From Pycnopodia helianthoides (lineage: Eukaryota; Echinodermata; Asteroidea; Forcipulatida; Asteriidae), in the NCBI GenBank assembly GCA_032158295.1, contig CM063249.1, forward strand, positions 1,644,501 to 1,708,500: 64,000 nucleotides of DNA, written 5' to 3'. The notes below the pieces were generated by a model that saw only the letters and a program-made list of their open reading frames with translations, was not told the DNA's origin and searched no databases. Both the position numbers and the translations under genes were made by a program. Shown one piece after another: positions 9,001 through 18,245 of this stretch (position 1 is its first letter; each line of letters opens with the position of its first letter).

Positions 9001-10976
9001 TGCAGAACATAAATTTGCAGCCGCGTGTGACGTTGGTGTGCATGGTGCATTAGGAATGGAACTGATCATAATAGTTGACGTAGCTTACCGTTGAGATTAA
9101 GGCGGCTTGTTCGTCTGTTAATTTGAATGTACATCGCAAGATCTCATTAATTGTAGTTGAGAGTAAAGTCTGCGCAAAGACGGCAATCTAAACCAAGCAA
9201 ATACAATCAAATAAAATGGTTATTTTCCAACAAAAAATGTTCTTTCACATTTAATTATTTTTTTTAAATTTTTATTTCTCACAAATGACATGATCGAAAT
9301 TCACTACAAACAGTGTAGACATCTTGTACATAATTATAAGACCCTTAAAACCTGACAAACACCAAGAGTGACTCCCATCTTTATTCGTCATCACAGAAAG
9401 ACATGCACAAATTGCATGGCTCTGCTTACCAGAGAATTATACGCTTACGGCTCCCTGTAAAACGCATGATTCTATGGGAAGTACAGCAATTAAATTGGAC
9501 CTAGGTGAATCACTGATCCTAACCCGTATACACTGATACCATAGCAGTGGTGTTACCAGACGTTTTCAGTCAGAGGGGGAGGGGGGGGGGGAGTGGGAGC
9601 AAACTACATAATTTGGGGCCTTAATGTATCGAACCATTCCCTTTGTGCATTTGTTCGATCTCATTTGGGGGAGGCAAGGGGGAAGGGGAAGGGTTGTGAG
9701 CAGGGGGGGGGGGGGGTTCTGCCCCCTTTTTTCCGGTTACACCACTTTTCCTGGTACCACAGAGTGCCCTCGGTTACACCACACTGTACCACAGACTGCC
9801 ACAAAGTAGCCCTCGGTTATACCACACTGTACCACAGACTGCCACGAAGTAGCCCTCGGTTACACCACACTGTACCACAGACTGCCACAGAGTAGCCTAC
9901 CACCTTCCATGCTAGAATTGGGTGCATGGGTTTCTTCTGTTCGTACAGCTGGTATTATCAGGAAACCCCATGGCATATCCTGTGCTAAAGTCTAAAAAAT
10001 ACGACCTTATTTATTTTTAAAATTTTTGTTTGTCAGAGATCATAAAAATGTATCCTTTTCTGTTTTCGTGAAAAAAGAGCGGGAGAGAGAGAAAAAAAAA
10101 AGGAGGCGGCCTCTGAAAGGGAAGCGAGCGGGACATTAAACATTCTTTTAAATTTACTACTTGGCCTTATAATGACCTACCATAGCAAGGAAAGATGTTA
10201 AGAGAATTGAGATCTGTAGACACCCAACACCGATGGTATCGATGGCGTCATTCACCGAATAGTCATCGCTTTCACCCGATGGGTCCACTTCTTCAGGCTC
10301 GGTCTTCGACAACGAGCGTGCCCCGTAATCAAATATACCCACGGACCGCTCTGGATCATTGGGCGAGCCATCTGCTGTCGCCCCGCTGGATTCTGAAAGT
10401 AAATTGTGCATGTATTATGATTACTACTTGTAAAAACGGAAGGCACATCATTGTTAACCTCTTTATAGTAGTGTTTTCAATAATTTTTGTAACTAGTCTG
10501 TGTTTAAAGGCACATTACAGAATTGGTTCTTGCTAACAAAACATTTGCTGGCAGTGAAGCACTTTATGTAATCCACCATATGCATGAACTGACAAACCTG
10601 TAGAAGTTTGAGATCGATCGGCCATCTGGGTCACGAGAAAATAGTGAAAAACCGCGATTACACATTTGCATGAAATCATATAGGTTCAACAAATGAATAA
10701 AACGCTCACTGAGCGATAAACTCCAATCGGAAAATTAGTTTATTCATTTCTCATCAAATATGGCATTTCAGACAGAAATATTTCAAGGGATGTTTTCTAC
10801 TATCATCATCATTAGACCGTGTAAGTTTTATGTAAATCTGTGATCAAAAGTATATTTTACAATTACCAATTCTGTAATGTTCCTTTAAGCAAAAACAACA
10901 ACACTGAATGCCAGTCACCTTTAAGTGGCAGGGTCTCGTCTTTCCTCAACCTCGTCCCCGTCGGTTCACTGTCCAT
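1..10976 (-). CDS. Gene A: SVOP/SV2-like MFS transporter, 5'-complete, 3' end beyond window, one frame break
   Basis: Eleven exons joined by GT-AG introns give about 465 residues: 10919-10976, 10181-10392, 9089-9187, 8459-8530, 6058-6249, 5184-5309, 3934-4072, 3565-3638, 1851-2055, 1377-1506 and 1-90. The product is a 12-TM major facilitator of the SV2/SVOP group, a family of vesicle-membrane transporters whose substrates are mostly unknown. Diagnostic segments are an acidic N-terminus, YSVNDAIDTIGVG before TM1, the DVYGRRP loop between TM2 and TM3, LFPESPRYFALTG after TM6, and a Ser/Thr/Asn-rich loop after TM7. Exon phases match gene B at most junctions. The start lies in a strong Kozak context (ACCATGG). 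Oddities: exon 7 has one extra base, the TM1 acidic residues of SVOP are absent, and exon 11 lacks the usual DRxGRK motif. The gene may be a real divergent paralogue or a decaying copy. Confidence 0.82.
1377..1506 (-). CDS. Gene A exon 10 (loop to TM8)
   Basis: Acceptor ATTTTCATTAG|TTG after a pyrimidine-rich tract; donor ATGG|GTAGGT; phase 0 in, phase 1 out, as for the gene B exon at 37808-37912. Encodes TSPFCKVEDKEPVECEVVV and NAEYVEAVIASVGDFMG. This parallels the cysteine-containing luminal segment and the (E/D)DYxxLLWTT start of TM8 in SVOP. Confidence 0.75.
1572..1715 (-). repeat. SINE 3' part
   Basis: The block with TCATAAGTGAACTT and CTGTAGCTCGCAAGCCT followed by a GGGTTAACCCCTACTCTT stretch recurs at 59580-59760, where it forms the tail of a tRNA-headed SINE. 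It lies in intron 9 of gene A. Confidence 0.6.
1851..2055 (-). CDS. Gene A exon 9 (TM7 and enlarged non-cytosolic loop)
   Basis: Acceptor TTTCTCTCCAG|G; donor CCG|GTAAGC; 205 nt, phase 2 in and phase 0 out. After FCVYFCYLGIALASGRL (TM7), a ~50-residue loop rich in Ser, Thr, Ala and Pro follows. It has two N-glycosylation sequons (NSS and NAT). Gene B's matching exon is only 77 nt. SV2 proteins also have an enlarged, glycosylated luminal loop at this position. Confidence 0.82.
2706..3190 (+). repeat. Dispersed ~480-bp repeat, copy 1
   Basis: Matches 41925-42399 almost throughout, including the line with AAAATGGTAGATCCCAACCC and a tRNA-like piece (TTGGTGGTAAGGC ... GGTTCAATGG). A hairpin, CCTGCCACA with TTGTGGCAGG, is near its end. 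It is probably a non-autonomous retroelement. It occupies intron 8 of gene A. Confidence 0.75.
3565..3638 (-). CDS. Gene A exon 8 (loop into TM7)
   Basis: 74 nt, phase 0 in and phase 2 out; acceptor TATTTACAG|GAG, donor ATATG|GTGAGT. Encodes EQRSSVLQLLSPAQSRQTIM then LWVIW. It matches SVOP, where a DLF(T/S)P segment leads to the LLLWFIWF of TM7. The split Trp codon is completed by G of exon 9. Confidence 0.88.
3934..4072 (-). CDS. Gene A exon 7 (post-TM6 loop) with +1 frame break
   Basis: Acceptor ACAATGTAG|CTT; donor AAG|GTGGGT. It opens with LFPESPRYFALTGSPE, the standard post-TM6 MFS signature, and closes in another frame with TAVETIKKIAEKNQK and LPEGKLIQATLNDK, which aligns with the SVOP helix and loop. 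The exon is 139 nt where 138 would keep frame; the extra base is one of the two C's at 4024-4025 (plus strand). Read literally, translation hits TGA before the exon ends. Confidence 0.85.
4108..4461. mobile_element. TTAA-flanked MITE (family with ACTTTTGGTAATTG ends)
   Basis: Bounded by TTAA on both sides. The left end AAGGCATATATACTTTTGGT is complementary to the right end ACCAAAGTATCCACTCCTT. There is no coding capacity. Related copies occur at 24789-25125, 28524-28886, 38329-38697 and 44034-44383. It ends 36 bp before the exon 7 acceptor of gene A. Confidence 0.75.
4519..4790. mobile_element. MITE with ACACTCTGAAAAATCCCGGT termini
   Basis: The left terminus ACACTCTGAAAAATCCCGGT and the right terminus ACCGGGAGTTTTTAGAGTGT are inverted repeats. 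The interior is rich in GGGTC/GACCC pairs and has a 20-base A run. It lies in intron 6 of gene A. Confidence 0.75.
5184..5309 (-). CDS. Gene A exon 6 (TM5-TM6)
   Basis: 42 codons, phase 0 at both ends, exactly the length of the matching gene B exon (43729-43854). Acceptor CCCTCCAG|CTT; donor TGG|GTATGT. Encodes LFFGIGSVYVATLGYLVLP, YYGWRVQ and then TM6. The G(W/Y)R between TM5 and TM6 is typical of MFS sugar and SVOP transporters. Confidence 0.9.
5793..5939. mobile_element. Short MITE with ~35-bp inverted ends
   Basis: CAATGGGAGACTTTTGAACG at the left pairs with the right end, whose complement starts CAATGGGGGACTTTTGGGAC. The inverted repeat goes on through GCTAG and GGCAGCAGA. About 147 bp, no ORF, in intron 5 of gene A. 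Confidence 0.75.
6058..6249 (-). CDS. Gene A exon 5 (TM3-TM5)
   Basis: 64 codons, phase 0 at both ends; acceptor CAACCACAG|GGG, donor GTG|GTAAGA. Covers TM3 (GLILITTLMFVYSAL), TM4 (WVLLLRLIAGMCVVGVQSS) and the start of TM5, with YLGEITPSSFRA between TM4 and TM5. The same region of gene B is split into two exons (125 and 64 nt), so one intron differs between the paralogues. Confidence 0.92.
6351..6550. mobile_element. Poly-G MITE, copy 1
   Basis: Shares TTGGTGCTC at the left, CTTGCAATCTCAGG and AAGAGGAAAACAGTGTGTT inside, and CTCTGCCCCATATC at the right with copies at 14098-14473, 18055-18245 and 27325-27503. Two G runs of 12-15 bases sit at fixed positions. It lies in intron 4 of gene A. Confidence 0.75.
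6655..6870 (+). repeat. Dispersed repeat, inverted copy at 61120-61375
   Basis: Shares ATGTCCAGGTA near one end, and GTACGATGTGGTTAAGACAATG near the other, with the 61-kb copy in opposite orientation. This copy has many stops in every frame, so it is a degenerate repeat and not an exon. Confidence 0.6.
8459..8530 (-). CDS. Gene A exon 4 (TM2 and DxYGRR loop)
   Basis: 24 codons, phase 0 at both ends; acceptor GTTGATAG|ATG, donor CCG|GTAAGT. Encodes MLFVGELLGAYPISKMVDVY then GRRP. DVYGRRP is the classical MFS motif A in the loop between TM2 and TM3 and is intact. Confidence 0.88.
8880..9027. mobile_element. MITE with CTGCAGCACACGTCGGCTAT inverted ends
   Basis: CTGCAGCACACGTCGGCTAT, followed by GGAGTCAAC, is repeated in inverted form at the right. 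The outer CCGCGTG and CACGCGG also pair. It abuts exon 3 of gene A. Related copies are at 26918-27035 (internally deleted) and 29098-29700 (interrupted). Confidence 0.85.
9089..9187 (-). CDS. Gene A exon 3 (TM1 to TM2)
   Basis: Acceptor TTGGTTTAG|ATT; donor ACG|GTAAGC; 33 codons, phase 0 at both ends. Encodes IAVFAQTLLSTTINEILRC followed by LTDEQAALIST. The second part matches the SVOP segment that leads into TM2 (WQVALLTS in vertebrates). By alignment, the Asp and Glu of the SVOP/SV2 TM1 motif (ADAMEM) are replaced by Val and Gln. Confidence 0.85.
9560..9730. repeat. G-rich dispersed repeat
   Basis: Several G runs of 11-14 bases surround a core, TTCGATCTCATTTGG, that is shared with 52330-52420. 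No coding sense. It lies in intron 2 of gene A. Confidence 0.5.
9733..9899 (+). repeat. 43-bp minisatellite, ~4 units
   Basis: The unit CGGTTACACCACACTGTACC followed by ACAGACTGCCAC and AAAGTAGCCCT is repeated in tandem. The first unit is the most diverged and the others differ at a few positions. Confidence 0.85.
10181..10392 (-). CDS. Gene A exon 2 (acidic N-terminus and start of TM1)
   Basis: Acceptor TTACTTTCAG|AA; donor ATG|GTAGGT. Encodes an acidic Ser/Glu/Asp-rich stretch, then YSVNDAIDTIGVG and the first half of TM1 (ILLTSFLAM). The VNDA(I/L)xxIGxG signature precedes TM1 in SVOP and SV2 proteins and is the best N-terminal family marker here. Ends in phase 0. Confidence 0.88.
10504..10888. 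mobile_element. TTAA-flanked 385-bp MITE, copy 1
   Basis: Bounded by TTAA. The ends AAGGCACATTACAGAATTGG and CCAATTCTGTAATGTTCCTT are inverted repeats. A near-identical copy sits at 62296-62696. It fills most of intron 1 of gene A (10393-10918), so that intron is largely transposon. Confidence 0.88.
10919..10976 (-). CDS. Gene A exon 1 (start codon)
   Basis: Encodes MDSEPTGTRLRKDETLPLK and ends in phase 1 at donor AG|GTGACT. It is hydrophilic and cytosolic, as expected for the N-terminus of an SVOP-like protein. The initiator has A at -3 and G at +4. The first base of the next codon (G) joins AA of exon 2 to make Glu, which supports the junction. Confidence 0.75.
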
Positions 10977-11574
10977 GGTCGATCCCTCTATACTTCAAAC
11001 AATTGTTTGTTGAATCGACTTAGCAGTAGCACCGACTGAGAGTTTATTCTAGTTAAAATGTCCCAAAGCGCTCTCCGTCCGTGGCGTTCCAAAGTTGACT
11101 AAAGCACTTTTTGTTGGTAGTGCTCAAAAGTGGACCACCTACAAAAAAGTGTGAAAAAGTATACACAGCCATTTGAAAACTGCACTTCTAATTTGGCTCA
11201 CAACAATAACAGAATATGATAGAAGTTTAAATTCAAAAGAGCACAACACTGCAGAGCCCAATTTTACAGAGCTGCTTAGGCCTATAAGCAGAAAATATCA
11301 CTATAAACATTCTGCTAAGCAGAAACTAATAAGCAGTATAACAGTCACAGATGGTATGTTACATATCATTTTGGCTGTTTATTCTGGTGAGCGAAGTTTT
11401 GTTTTGCTCTACTTTCTGTGCTTAAGCAGTTCTAGTGGGCCGTGGTTCCATCTGTTGCCTTTTTCGAACATTGTTTCTTTTAATCCTCATAGCAATTTAA
11501 TTCCGTAGGTTTCCTTCACAAAAGATTTGATTAGGCTAAATCAAAGGACTAACATAAAGCACGTGTACAACATT

Positions 11575-11790
11575 GTTAATTGTCAAAGGCCAGTATCCAC
11601 ACTTCGCCTGACCCAACATATACATGAAATAACGCACCTGAAAAAGTTTCAATTCAATCGGTTATCAGAGTAAAAAAAAACGGCGAAAAATCTCATCACT
11701 GTTTCCAAGCATTGGATTTCGGACTCACGAGATCAAAACTAATTGTATTTTTTTTTACTCATTTCTCAAAAGCTGTGAGACTTTTTGAGA
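11575..11790 (+). mobile_element. 5' half of an interrupted MITE
   Basis: AATTGTCAAAGGCCAGTATC and ATATACATGAAAT match the left part of the relative at 45015-45280. Similarity stops where the 64-bp satellite begins. The matching right half is at 14500-14645. Confidence 0.55.
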
Positions 11791-11794
11791 TATG

Positions 11795-13971
11795 GCGAAC
11801 ACCATAGGAGTACACCGTTTGGTTTGAGTTCTTTAATATTTACTACTACCTTGCCACAGCGAACACCATAGGAGTACACCGTTTGGTTTGAGTTCTTTAA
11901 TATTTACTACTACCTTGCCACAGCGAACACCATAGGAGTACACCGTTTGGTTTGAGTTCTTTAATATTTACTACTACCTTGCCACAACGAACACCATAGG
12001 AGTACACCGTTTGGTTTGAGTTCTTTAATATTTACTACTACCTTGCCACAGCGAACACCATAGGAGTACACCGTTTGGTTTGAGTTCTTTAATATTTACT
12101 ACTACCTTGCCACAGCGAACACCATAGGAGTACACCGTTTGGTTTGAGTTTTTTTAATATTTACTACTACCTTGCCACAGCGAACACCATAGGAGTACAC
12201 CGTTTGGTTTGAGTTCTTTAATATTTACTACTACCTTGCCACAGCGAACACCATAGGAGTACACCGTTTGGTTTGAGTTCTTTAATATTTACTACTACCT
12301 TGCCACAGCGAACACCATAGGAGTACACCGTTTGGTTTGAGTTCTTTAATATTTACTACTACCTTGCCACAACGAACACCATAGGAGTACACCGTTTGGT
12401 TTGAGTTCTTTAATATTTACTACTACCTTGCCACAGCGAACACCATAGGAGTACACCGTTTGGTTGAGTTCTTTAATATTTACTACTACCTTGCCACAGC
12501 GAACACCATAGGAGTACACCGTTTGGTTTGAGTTCTTTAATATTTACTACTACCTTGCCACAGCGAACACCATAGGAGTACACCGTTTGGTTTGAGTTTT
12601 TTTAATATTTACTACTACCTTGCCACAGCGAACACCATAGGAGTACACCGTTTGGTTTGAGTTCTTTAATATTTACTACTACCTTGCCACAGCGAACACC
12701 ATAGGAGTACACCGTTTGGTTTGAGTTCTTTAATATTTACTACTACCTTGCCACAGCGAACACCATAGGAGTACACCGTTTGGTTTGAGTTCTTTAATAT
12801 TTACTACTACCTTGCCACAGCGAACACCATAGGAGTACATCGTTTGGTTTGAGTTCTTTAATATTTACTACTACCTTGCCACAGCGAACACCATAGGAGT
12901 ACACCGTTTGGTTTGAGTTCTTTAATATTTACTACTACCTTGCCACAGCGAACACCATAGGAGTACACCGTTTGGTTTGAGTTCTTTAATATTTACTACT
13001 ACCTTGCCACAGCGAACACCATAGGAGTACACCGTTTGGTTTGAGTTCTTTAATATTTACTACTACCTTGCCACAGCGAACACCATAGGAGTACACCGTT
13101 TGGTTTGAGTTCTTTAATATTTACTACTACCTTGCCACAGCGAACACCATAGGAGTACACCGTTTGGTTTGAGTTCTTTAATATTTACTACTACCTTGCC
13201 ACAGCGAACACCATAGGAGTACACCGTTTGGTTTGAGTTCTTGAATATTTACTACTACCTTGCCACAGCGAACACCATAGGAGTACACCGTTTGGTTTGA
13301 GTTCTTGAATATTTACTACTACCTTGCCACAGCGAACACCATAGGAGTACACCGTTTGGTTTGAGTTCTTGAATATTTACTACTACCTTGCCACAGCGAA
13401 CACCATAGGAGTACACCGTTTGGTTTGAGTTCTTGAATATTTACTACTACCTTGCCACAGCGAACACCATAGGAGTACACCGTTTGGTTTGAGTTCTTGA
13501 ATATTTACTACTACCTTGCCACAGCGAACACCATAGGAGTACACCGTTTGGTTTGAGTTCTTGAATATTTACTACTACCTTGCCACAGCGAACACCATAG
13601 GAGTACACCGTTTGGTTTGAGTTCTTGAATATTTACTACTACCTTGCCACAGCGAACACCATAGGAGTACACCGTTTGGTTTGAGTTCTTGAATATTTAC
13701 TACTACCTTGCCACAGCGAACACCATAGGAGTACACCGTTTGGTTTGAGTTCTTTAATATTTACTACTACCTTGCCACAGCGAACACCATAGGAGTACAC
13801 CGTTTGGTTTGAGTTCTTGAATATTTACTACTACCTTGCCACAGCGAACACCATAGGAGTACACCGTTTGGTTTGAGTTCTTTAATATTTACTACTACCT
13901 TGCCACAGCGAACACCATAGGAGTACACCGTTTGGTTTGAGTTCTTTAATATTTACTACTACCTTGCCACC
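11795..13971 (+). repeat. 64-bp satellite, ~34 tandem units
   Basis: The unit GCGAACACCATAGGAGTACA + CCGTTTGGTTTGAGTTCTTT + AATATTTACTACTACCTTGC + CACA repeats 34 times with very low divergence. Variants cluster: CACAACG in two units, a longer T run in two, one single-T loss, and TTCTTGAAT in eight consecutive units (about 13240-13690) plus one more. The array starts about 0.8 kb upstream of the gene A start codon. Confidence 0.97.
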
Positions 13972-14097
13972 AGGATTTATGTGTACAAAGTCTGTGGGAG
14001 GGTGTTAACTACTGGGACAAAGGAAAGAACAAAAGATGTCTCCACAGGGATGCAAACAATAGAAACGTTGTACACAGACTAGATTTACCAAAACATA

Positions 14098-14473
14098 CAA
14101 TTGGTGCTCGATATGGGGCAGAGGGTACCCCCTATTGTGTCTTCATTGTGTGCTTGGAATCTCAGGAATTCTTTTGAGTTTTTTAAAAAAAATTTTTTCT
14201 TTATTTATTTCTTATTATTTTATTTATTTTATTATTTATTTATTTATTTATATTTATTTATTTATTTTATTTTATTTTATTTTGTATTTTATTTTCTTAT
14301 TTATTTATTTATTTATTTATTAATTAATTTATCTATTTATTTATTTATTTATTTATTTATTATTATTTTTTTTTTTTTGGGGGGGGAGTTCTTTACAAGA
14401 GGAAAACAGTGTGTTATAGTATAGGAACATTGGGGGGGGGGGAACCCTCTGCCCCCATATCAGGAATGGTATA
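14098..14473. mobile_element. Poly-G MITE, copy 2, with ATTT-rich insertion
   Basis: Ends match the family at 6351-6550 (TTGGTGCTCGATATGGGGCA at the left, CCCTCTGCCCCCATATC at the right). The middle is expanded by ~190 bp of (ATTT)n-like low-complexity sequence at 14180-14370, which produces spurious Phe/Tyr/Ile-rich reading frames. Confidence 0.75.
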
Positions 14474-14499
14474 CAAACCCAACAGTGCGATTATAATGT

Positions 14500-14645
14500 G
14501 ACCACCATATCTCAAAACGGCTCATATTTCAGGCAACAAAATACAAGGGAAGTTTTCCACCATAGCCATCTTTATACCATGTAGGCCTAAGTTATGTGTT
14601 AATCTGTGAGCATAATATTCAATATCACCAATGTAATGCACACCC
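14500..14645 (+). mobile_element. 3' half of an interrupted MITE
   Basis: CATCTTTATACCATGTA and the following TGTTAATCTGTGAGCA correspond to the right part of the element at 45015-45280, continuing where 11575-11790 stops. Confidence 0.5.
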
Positions 14646-16450
14646 TTAGACTAGACTACTGAAAAAGCAATTTAAATAGTATGTCCACATTTCACACAGT
14701 CTCATCGATATCACATTTGCACTTTAAAATTCCAAAACACTACGCCATATTTATTTAAGTTGAAGACAATAAATAAATAAATGGAATGTTAAAAGTAGAT
14801 AACGCAAATGGCAGTTTGTTTAGGTCGTTTCATCTCTATGAATTTACTTTACCGAAAATGAATATAATTATTACCATTTATTCATTTATGTTAAGAGTTT
14901 TGTGCCGCACGTAAAAATAAAGTGAGGGTTCTTTATCTTCGGCGTATTCTCTACACAAGAATCTTCTTAGTGCTCGTTGCTTGTGAGTGTCCCTTGGTTT
15001 CATTACAAATAGGTTTTGAATTGGAAAAAAATGTCCATGACACAACAAAATAAAAATGTTTTTGTGTCTCTGCCAGGATCCACAGATGGTCGCTAGACGG
15101 CTATTTGTCTGAATTACACAGTTCACGTCAATGAACAACTAATTAGCATTTCCAATCAACTGTGACAAACTTCATTTTCTATCCTCAATATTGTAACGGA
15201 CGCTTTGTCCTCAAAATTCATTACCAGCACTGGTATGACGAAATGGACTATTTAAAACTGCATAATTTGAGTTGTATCATATTTTACGATTTTATAAAAT
15301 GTTTAAGTATGACTTATACAACTCCATACTTGCATTTTGCGCCACACGCTCATCTGATGACTACAACATATAATGTTATCACGAAGCATTTCTTTTGGTT
15401 TCATTCGTTAAAGGTATTGTACAGGATTGGTAAGGATAAAAACATAACTGTTAAATTTTTGTCTATAAGCTTACTGATTATGAAGTTCATACTAGAACCA
15501 TTTTTCAGTGAAATATTTTCCTCTGAAATGAAGCCATAGTCGAGAAAACTGAATCTGAAAACCTAACAGAAACACAACAGCTGATTTCGGTTGTTACAAC
15601 CAAACTTAAAGACAATGTGCTTACATGCTGAAAATTGTGCATGTTTTTTTGCAGAAAACAAAATTGTGCATTACCATTTTCTCCTGACTCACACAACTGA
15701 TTAAGTCCAAATGTTTACAGGTTAGTTATTTCATGGGCATGGTTGATCGCACACAACAATTTATATTATTTTGTGTCTGTCCACAAAATTCAATAAATAA
15801 CACACAAAAAAGAACAAATTCGAAAATAATCGCTAAGTGGAAAGATAACACAAAATACTTTAAAAAGATGTTGAGAAGGTTTGACTGAGGAGGACAAGCT
15901 TACAAAAATGTCTTCTTTAATAACAAAAATTTTCAGTCTGCCAACCAGATTATTTCCAAAAAGTTAATTAAAACAAAATTACATTTACAAGCTTCGAGTT
16001 CTTCTACCTATTGGTAGAACTGCACACGCTACAACAATCTGTTTTACTTAACATACAACATGGTTATATTCTACAACATGCTGTTACAACTTATTACCCG
16101 TATATTTTCAAACATTTATCTTGAGGCCATTTGGATCGAAGTTCATTGCTTATTGATTTGAGTATAGCTTTGGGGGATTGCTTCACATAGATAAACGCTG
16201 TTGTATGAACTTTCAAATGTTTCATTGGAACACAGGTTTTTATATACATTTTTCAAATTACAAACAGTCAACAGATACAACGTCACTGGATGGGATAGCA
16301 CCAACATTTATTATCCTTTAACTGCATTATGTAAATCAACCAGTAAATAAGGTACTGAATCATTGTTATGTAACTTGTCATTTGGTTTAGTAGAACACAC
16401 GTCACGTGTCATACTTCAGTTGGCCATAAATGGTCACTATGCGAGACGCT
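14646..16450. other. Intergenic, no gene recognised
   Basis: AT-rich sequence without convincing ORFs. A repeat at 15411-15700 starts AAAGGTATTGTACAGGATTGG and carries CAGCTGATTTCGGTTGTTAC. It recurs in opposite orientation at 25135-25412 and 38040-38334. The rest shows nothing I can name. Confidence 0.5.
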
Positions 16451-16683
16451 CCAAAATGTAAAATATGAGTCCTATATTGATAAATATAGGATGTTTGGGA
16501 CATTTCGCAGAGTCGTTTCCAAAATAATTGTTCCCGCTCGTTCTTCCCAACAAATCAAAGTCTTGCTCCAAAGTGTAAAATAAGAGTCCTATATTGATAG
16601 ATATACGAAGCTTGAGACACTTCGCAGCGTCGTTTCCAAAATAATCGTTCCCGCCCGTTCGTCCCAACGAAACAAGGTCTCGT
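16451..16683 (+). repeat. 118-bp direct tandem duplication
   Basis: Two units starting TCCAAAATGTAAAATATGAG and TCCAAAGTGTAAAATAAGAG. Each contains GAGTCCTATATTGATA and GTCGTTTCCAAAATAAT followed by GTTCCCGC. The units have diverged by scattered substitutions. Confidence 0.85.
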
Positions 16684-17099
16684 AACGGCTGACAAGGTTG
16701 GTGTCTATGGAGTCGTTCACGTTGTTTTGAAGGGGTTTTTTGAACTAAGAAGAGTGTGAGATGGACAAGTATCCGTGTCTATTTTGTGTTTATTGTGAAA
16801 AAAAGTATCAAATGACATGGATCTATGCGTGTAAAAATATTGAACTCATTTCGTTCGTGAATTGTTACAGAAAGTAAACACTGGGTAAAATCTGGCTTTT
16901 TTCATTCACGAGGCAAAGGCGAGTGGCATGGAATAGTTAATATTTCACCTCGAGCCAGTGTTCTTCGCCAATGCACTCACACGCATCTTGTATAATATTT
17001 TCATTCAATTGACAATAGAGATAGCTTAAACAGTCCTCAGTTTGACTGATACAGGTAGGAGCATAGATTGTTTTTTTGTCAAGGCAATGCTGATAAGCA

Positions 17100-17950
17100 A
17101 ATTTGTAAGGGGGGGGGGTAGAGGGGTTGATTTACCCGAAATTGTCCTCTTCATCATCATCATGATGTCCCATTGCCTTGCAGTCATTGGGCGGCATCCC
17201 TTCACTCTTAATTCACTCTTTACGTCTTGGCTCCACTCTTCTCTAAAGCTCCCCTGGGTTGTGACACTTTGATAGATGATGTCAACTGCTTTTGGCAATT
17301 CTTCTGATTTGGACACATGGCTGCAAATCCCGGTGTAAGAGCTCACCACCGGTTCTCCTTCATCTGTGAGAAGTTCCGAAAGGATTTTATCAATGCCTGG
17401 GGGCCAAGTTTGTTATGCTCTTCAAGGCCGATTCAACTTGCTTCCCAGGATTTTCGGGGTCTTCCTCCTCTCGATCTGCTTCTGTCCTAGTGAGAGAGTC
17501 CTTGCATTGATGTAGTAATTCCACTGTAGAATCTAGCCATCTGACCCTCGGTTTCCCCATAAGCTGGTGCACAAACCCGCAGGCAGTCTGATGTAAATAG
17601 CACGATCAGAGATCGGCCTAAACTCCATGACTGCCCCGCTACGGTATCCTTGCGGACCGGGAAGGCAGTCCCATTCACATGGTTCTTTTCCTGCCCACTG
17701 TCGACGAGGTGGTATCCGTCACACTCACTCCAGTGAGTCTTGCCTCAGCCATGCCTAAGATAGTCCAAGAGTAGCGTTTTAACTCGTGTTCCAGCTGCTC
17801 GATTTTAGTATAGTGTTCGCACATTCTATGTTCCTTGATAGCTCTTCTATAGTAAGTGTTAGTTGAGCGACCTTGCCAGTAGCACACTTATCGCCACCAC
17901 CCTGGTTTATATAGTGGTGCACGCGGACGTTGTTAACCCGCGGGCCTCGT
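17100..17950 (-). pseudogene. Broken non-LTR retrotransposon, APE endonuclease region
   Basis: Minus-strand frames carry KIEQLEHELKRYSWTILGMA followed by EARLTG, then, in shifted frames, VMEFRPISDRAIYIRL and QV(C/Y)AP. These are the conserved blocks of a LINE AP-type endonuclease (the LGISExRWTG, ISDRxxxIRL and QVYAPT regions). Several frame shifts show it is dead. No reverse transcriptase follows it in the proper order here. Confidence 0.65.
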
Positions 17951-18054
17951 CCGATCCGGTATGTGTACCCCCAAATCGTCGTCGTCGTCGTTGTCGTTCC
18001 CTTTAACTGTACCTGACGGTACCCATTTCCTCTCCAGGTATTAAGTTGCTAGGT

Positions 18055-18245
18055 CGTACCATGGCCGATGGGGCAGAGTGTTTTCCCCCATTGTTCCCAT
18101 ACTTATACACAATTTTCCTCTTGTACAGAAGTTAGGTTCCCCCTAAAATCCTCTAAAGAATTCCTGAGATTCCAAGCACACAATCTAGTCACAATGAGGG
18201 GGGGGGGGGGGTTACAACATGCCACATTGTCGAGCACAGAATGTG
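18055..18245. mobile_element. Poly-G MITE, copy 3
   Basis: Inverted relative to the 14-kb copy: ATGGGGCAGAGTG, TTTTCCTCTTGTAC, CCTGAGATTCCAAGCACACA and a 14-base G run in the family order. It sits next to the LINE fragment. Confidence 0.72.

Noticed and set aside
14101..14424. Phe/Tyr/Ile-rich 107-codon frame
   Set aside because: It is a translation of an (ATTT)n-rich tract inside a poly-G MITE.
15162..15539. 125-codon plus-strand frame
   Set aside because: Composition is non-coding, there is no domain, and its 3' third is a dispersed repeat also found near 25.1-25.4 and 38.0-38.3 kb.
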